From positions 1-33,207 of the IMG/VR virus record IMGVR_UViG_3300035211_000217: a DNA stretch of 33,207 bases; one strand, 5' to 3'. Positions 29,597-33,207 of this stretch are shown here, piece by piece (positions within the stretch are counted from its first letter, which is position 1; each line of letters opens with the position of its first letter). Under the pieces are notes generated by a model. That model was not told the DNA's origin. It made no database searches and saw only the letters and a program-made list of their open reading frames with translations. Position numbers and translations under genes: made by a program. The DNA is from a virus.

Positions 29597-31491
29597 TGAA
29601 GGTAAAGCTTATAAATACGCAGTCGATGCTGGGGGACCGGCTAATGTTTACGCCGGTGGTCCGCGATCTTAAGGCGGCACATCCGGACTGGGAGATAGCG
29701 GTCGAATCGATAGGCCCCGAGATATGGTACAACAATCCGCATATATCGCATAATATGACAAAGCCGGACAAAAGCTTTAAAATCGGACCGGGAAAGGTAA
29801 CGCACGGCTCGAAAACTAATGGGCTGCATATAACCGATGCGTTCAGGATTTCACTGCAGGAGAACCTCGGTGAGCAGATAAAACAGGGGCCATATAAGCC
29901 GGAGATATTTTTAAGTGAAGAGGAAAAAAACAATAAGCTTATAGATGGAAATTACTGGGTGATTAATACCGATACGGGGCCGTTTTCGGCGAAGCGGTGG
30001 TATAACCAGAGATTCCAGGCCGTTGTGGAAAGATTATATGATATTACTTTTGTCCAGGTCGGACTTCAGGCGGATAACGATTACAGGCTTAAAGGTCCGA
30101 ATGTAATAGATCTCATCGGCAAGACCAAGATCAGGGAGCTGTTCAGTCTGGTATATAATGCCGATGGGTGCATCAGTCTCGTTAGTTCGCTTATGCATGT
30201 GGCGGCGGCGTTCGATAAGCCGTGCGTAGTATTGGCAGGTGGACGTGAGCCATCTACGTTCGAGCGCTATCAGAATCATAGATTTATCGATCAAATAGGA
30301 TGCCTGCCGTGCTGTTCTAAATTGGCCTGCTGGAAAAATTCCATAACGGCATGTAAAAACAAAGTTCAGGTTACTAAAAACGAATTTAACGAGCGGGAAG
30401 AAATCGCCCGTTGTATGGATATGATTAATGTCCAGAATGTCGTGTACGCGGTTAACAGCTATTACGAGGGGGGAGTTCTGCAGAGACCTGAGCGGATAGA
30501 AATTGCAAAGAAAAAACCGCTTATAAGGATTATAACCAATGCCAAATGTCTGGGAGGGGCCGAACGATCCGTTATCGAGATAACAAAATTATTCGCAGAT
30601 AATAAATGGCGGGTGGAGATATCGACGGCAGGAACCATGTGCGAAGAGTTCAGACAGGCAATGCCTGCAGGTACTATAGTAAGCAATCATGTTACCAGAG
30701 AATGCGATATTTTTCTGCTATACGCCTCGGATATGGTATTTAATTTTAATCAACCGCAATTTGCAGTATTTACTAATATAAAGGCCCGACGAAAAGTGAT
30801 GGCCCTGACTTATAAAATCGGTAAGGCCGGTCAGGTGGATTGGACCAAGGGCTGGGACAAATATCTATTTTTATCGAGCGATCTTCGTGACGGATTTTTG
30901 AAAAAAGTATCGAATGCAGAAACGGAAGTATTAGCACCTGCGGTGGACATAGAACCATTTCTAAGGATCCAGCCGGATTATAATCAGTCACTGCGAATAG
31001 TAAGGCACAGCAGTCAGGGCGATAAAAAGTTTCCGGCGGATATTATTGATATATGCAGAAAAAGTCCGGCACATTTTTTCTTTATGCCGGCGGCAAGCTG
31101 GATGGGGATCGAGCGGAATATCAGTATTTCACCGTATCAATCGAATATTGAAAAAGTGGCTGAGTTCCTGAGTAAAGGAAATCTTTTCTGGTACCTTTTA
31201 CCTGAAGGATATACAGATCAGGGGCCGCGAGTAATAGTAGAGGCTATGGCGGCGGGACTTCCTGTTATAGCGGAAAATAAAGATGGGGCAAAGGACAGGG
31301 TGACAACCGAGACCGGATGGCTTATAGACAGTCATGAAGAGGTGATTGATTTATTACATTCGATTGATTACGAAACATTGAAACGAAAAGGTAAAGCAGC
31401 CAAAGAGCGGGCAGAAAATATGTTTGTAGCCAATAAATGGTACGAATTGATTTCGGGGGGCATTAATTATGGCGACGTTAACACAAAATGA
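29596..31491 (+). CDS. Two-domain glycosyltransferase: GT9-like plus GT4-like
   Basis: A 631-residue protein whose ATG overlaps the previous stop (TAATG); an earlier in-frame start at 29473 is rejected. Residues 1 to about 290 resemble a GT9 enzyme (NTQSMLGDRLMFTPVVRDLK, then GCISLVSSLMHVAAAFDKPC near 193-210), ending in a Cys-rich loop (CLPCCSKLACWKNSITACK). From about residue 305 a second transferase begins with ITNAKCLGGAERSVIEITKL and ends near 549-575 with VEAMAAGLPVIAENKDGAKD, the GT4 donor-site signature. Two activities in one chain would link consecutive sugars. Its acceptor is unknown. Confidence 0.8.
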   Translation: MKVKLINTQSMLGDRLMFTPVVRDLKAAHPDWEIAVESIGPEIWYNNPHISHNMTKPDKSFKIGPGKVTHGSKTNGLHITDAFRISLQENLGEQIKQGPYKPEIFLSEEEKNNKLIDGNYWVINTDTGPFSAKRWYNQRFQAVVERLYDITFVQVGLQADNDYRLKGPNVIDLIGKTKIRELFSLVYNADGCISLVSSLMHVAAAFDKPCVVLAGGREPSTFERYQNHRFIDQIGCLPCCSKLACWKNSITACKNKVQVTKNEFNEREEIARCMDMINVQNVVYAVNSYYEGGVLQRPERIEIAKKKPLIRIITNAKCLGGAERSVIEITKLFADNKWRVEISTAGTMCEEFRQAMPAGTIVSNHVTRECDIFLLYASDMVFNFNQPQFAVFTNIKARRKVMALTYKIGKAGQVDWTKGWDKYLFLSSDLRDGFLKKVSNAETEVLAPAVDIEPFLRIQPDYNQSLRIVRHSSQGDKKFPADIIDICRKSPAHFFFMPAASWMGIERNISISPYQSNIEKVAEFLSKGNLFWYLLPEGYTDQGPRVIVEAMAAGLPVIAENKDGAKDRVTTETGWLIDSHEEVIDLLHSIDYETLKRKGKAAKERAENMFVANKWYELISGGINYGDVNTK

Positions 31492-31729
31492 AAAAGCCAA
31501 AGTAAGACAATTTATGCAAGCAAAAGCTAACATAGAAAATGTACCAATAACTTGGGACAAAGACGAGGTAGATACGGCATCACAAGCATTTGAAAACAGT
31601 TTTGCGGCGGACAAACCTGATTTGGCGGCGGCTATAGAAAATGCCGCACCGGGAGTATTTAACGGAACTCAAAAAAAGTGGATTGGAGCAATAGTGCTTT
31701 ATATTAATTATGTAAAGGATATAGTTTAA
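31469..31729 (+). CDS. Small hypothetical protein, start of distal module
   Basis: An 86-residue helical protein (NEKAKVRQFMQAKANIENVP, then DTASQAFENSFAADKPDL). It overlaps the previous gene by 23 bases and the next by 1 base (TAATG), so it is co-expressed, but its AT-rich DNA marks a composition change from the sugar genes. It resembles small proteins encoded near phage tail fibers. No family is recognised. Confidence 0.6.
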   Translation: MATLTQNEKAKVRQFMQAKANIENVPITWDKDEVDTASQAFENSFAADKPDLAAAIENAAPGVFNGTQKKWIGAIVLYINYVKDIV

Positions 31730-32247
31730 TGGCTAATTTTTATTTACCGATTTTTAATAGCAGTGTTAAACCCGATTCAACAGGAAATGCAACTTTTGGG
31801 CCTCCGACTGATGCCGGCTTTACTAATGCATCTGAGCTAGCATTAATATTAAAGGACGATGCCTCTGAGTGTGGCGTATATTATAACGTTCCTGTGTTTA
31901 TAGGTGGACTAACCGCGAGTGCCGCATCACTTGAAATATTATGGGGGATTAATTCCGGGACAACAGAAGAAGTTGCATTTCGTCATGATTACAAATGTGT
32001 TGCCGAGGATGAAGATCTGGATTTCGACCCTAAAAGCAGCAGTGATGAAAGCCATACCGGTCAATTAAGTGCAGCGCATGCGACAGCAAAAAGACTAAGA
32101 AAAAAATCTATATCATTAACTTACGGCAATTTTGTTGACGGCAAGATTTCTCGTGGTTGGTTCGGACGTGACAATGACGACGCGGATGACGATATCGCAG
32201 CTGATGTAGTTGTATTTGCGGCGTATATAAAGGTAACGGCTTCTTAA
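31729..32247 (+). CDS. Probable virion-associated beta protein
   Basis: A 172-residue protein with mostly beta and loop character (MANFYLPIFNSSVKPDSTGN, PVFIGGLTASAASLEILWGI, FVDGKISRGWFGRDNDDADD). The layout suits a fiber or baseplate accessory. It sits between the preceding helical protein and the LamG-like fiber gene, starting by 1-base overlap with the former. No catalytic motif or membrane segment is seen. Family is not recognised. Confidence 0.55.
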   Translation: MANFYLPIFNSSVKPDSTGNATFGPPTDAGFTNASELALILKDDASECGVYYNVPVFIGGLTASAASLEILWGINSGTTEEVAFRHDYKCVAEDEDLDFDPKSSSDESHTGQLSAAHATAKRLRKKSISLTYGNFVDGKISRGWFGRDNDDADDDIAADVVVFAAYIKVTAS

Positions 32248-32248
32248 T

Positions 32249-33207
32249 ATGTCATTATTATTTGATGCAGCTAACGAGTATGTGGATTGTGGCAATAGTT
32301 CTGCCATAAACAACCTGTCTGCCGGTACTGTTTGTGTAGGTATTAATATTAACACTTTAGCCTCAGACGGTCATCTACTTGACAAAATGACCGCCTGGCC
32401 CGGTACGGAAGATTTTAATATGTGGTATGACGGTTCCGGTGACATAATTTTCACTGTTGGACGTGCAACCACAACGCTTGAAATTAAAAGCAATACAGGA
32501 CCAATCTCGACAGGTTCATGGTATATAGTCGCCGGTGTTTGGGATATAGCCGGAGCTAATACTGACCAGAAAATATACATTGGCAACCAGTCTACCCCGA
32601 TGGCCGAGGTAGGGGGTTATTCGGCGCAAACTGCGGGGGCTGGTAACCGAAATACTGGGACATCGGATTTAGGTATTGGTGCGCACGTAGGCGGCGACCC
32701 GGTGTGGGCTAACCAGGATCATATCATAGCTTTTGTCGGCATCTGGGATAGTGTCTTGTCATTGAACCAACTCAAACACCTCCAACGTCGCCCTCAAAAC
32801 ATCTGGGGCTGCAAAGGTTTATGGTTCCCCGGCAAGCACGGGACATCGACTGTGCCGGATTTAAGCGGACAGGGCAACAACGGCACAGTATCGAACGCAA
32901 CGGCAAGCACAACAAATTTATCTCTTGGCCCATTATTTGGATATGATGAATTAATATATGAAGCATCATCATCCAGTAGCTCATCGAGCAGCTCGTCCAG
33001 TTCATCCTCCAGCAGCTCTTCGAGCAATTCCAGTTCGCAAAGCTCATCATCGAGCTCCAGTTCCCTATCATCGAGTTCGTCAAGTTCATCGAGCTCCAGC
33101 TCACTATCATCGAGTTCGTCAAGTTCGTCGAGCTCCAGCTCACTATCATCGAGTTCGTCAAGTTCGTCGAGCTCCAGCTCACTATCATCGAGTTCGTCAA
33201 GTTCGTC
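32249..33207 (+). CDS. LamG-like fiber protein with polyserine tract, 3' end outside window
   Basis: ATG 32249 opens a frame that is still open at the right edge (319 codons seen). Residues 1-200 look like a concanavalin/LamG-type jelly roll: LLFDAANEYVDCGNSSAINN, GTVCVGININTLASDGHLLD, FNMWYDGSGDIIFTVGR, SWYIVAGVWDIAGANTDQ, KIYIGNQ and HIIAFVGIWDSVLSLNQLKH. That is the usual order of strand motifs in LamG-3-type domains, which bind sugars or act as fiber heads. Residues 202-239 are a spacer, and from 240 on the protein is polyserine with Asn, Gln and Leu breaks. Only 2 bases separate it from the previous stop. What lies beyond the serines is unknown. Confidence 0.8.
   Translation, partial: MSLLFDAANEYVDCGNSSAINNLSAGTVCVGININTLASDGHLLDKMTAWPGTEDFNMWYDGSGDIIFTVGRATTTLEIKSNTGPISTGSWYIVAGVWDIAGANTDQKIYIGNQSTPMAEVGGYSAQTAGAGNRNTGTSDLGIGAHVGGDPVWANQDHIIAFVGIWDSVLSLNQLKHLQRRPQNIWGCKGLWFPGKHGTSTVPDLSGQGNNGTVSNATASTTNLSLGPLFGYDELIYEASSSSSSSSSSSSSSSSSSSSNSSSQSSSSSSSSLSSSSSSSSSSSSLSSSSSSSSSSSSLSSSSSSSSSSSSLSSSSSSS
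32966..33207 (+). repeat. Polyserine tract 5 with 39-bp tandem repeats, cut by window end
   Basis: About 80 codons, nearly all serine. From 33062 a 39-base (13-codon) unit repeats: 33062-33100, 33101-33139, 33140-33178 and a partial copy 33179-33207. Each full unit carries one CTA Leu and the later copies are identical, pointing to recent expansion. Confidence 0.9.

Noticed and set aside
1-33207. tRNA genes, integrase, attachment sites, alternative genetic code
   Set aside because: No cloverleaf-like segments or recombinase motifs were recognised, and TAA, TAG and TGA all end well-supported genes, so the standard code holds.

Overview
The window is one long, plus-strand, lambda-type (siphovirus) structural region, read as a phage or prophage. 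Gene order and family signals follow lambda closely: small and large terminase, gpW-like connector, portal, S49 protease with nested scaffold, decoration protein, major capsid, head-tail and tail completion proteins, tail tube, frameshifted tail chaperones, tape measure, then M-, L-, K- and J-like tail-tip genes. No integrase, canonical endolysin, tRNA or rRNA was seen, so prophage versus free phage cannot be decided. The host is not proven. Long polyserine tracts, GATC-type methylase content and several families of dispersed short repeats suggest a repeat-rich environmental bacterium, perhaps a planctomycete-like lineage; this is a guess.

Layout. 1-3000: small early or middle genes (zinc-ribbon fragment, Dam-like methylase, small unknowns, a replication-protein-like N-terminal domain). 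2984-6055: terminase. 6119-9738: an AT-richer accessory block with a consensus promoter, three gene cassettes sharing identical leaders, two shared terminators, a small HTH protein and several tiny Cys-rich or membrane proteins. 9770-9980: a non-coding boundary with stacked hairpins. 9981-14654: head genes. 14699-24987: tail genes and a large fiber. 24997-25236: a holin-like membrane protein. 25240-31491: a tightly packed island of two methyltransferases, a sugar-nucleotide epimerase-like protein and four glycosyltransferase-like genes. 31469-33207: a second AT-richer distal module ending in a LamG-like polyserine protein cut by the window edge.

The most interesting signal is a recurring theme. 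At least five probable virion proteins (decoration, tail tube, M-like tail tip, fiber, LamG-like fiber) carry polyserine tracts of 18 to about 135 codons, and the same late transcript carries a sugar and methyl modification island placed between the two fiber genes. I propose, as inference, that the serine tracts are either surface-exposed flexible spacers or acceptors for O-linked glycans made by the island, that is, a self-glycosylating virion. A near-textbook A AAA AAC slippery heptamer joining the G-like and T-like chaperones, and a nested scaffold start inside the protease, support the lambda-like reading.
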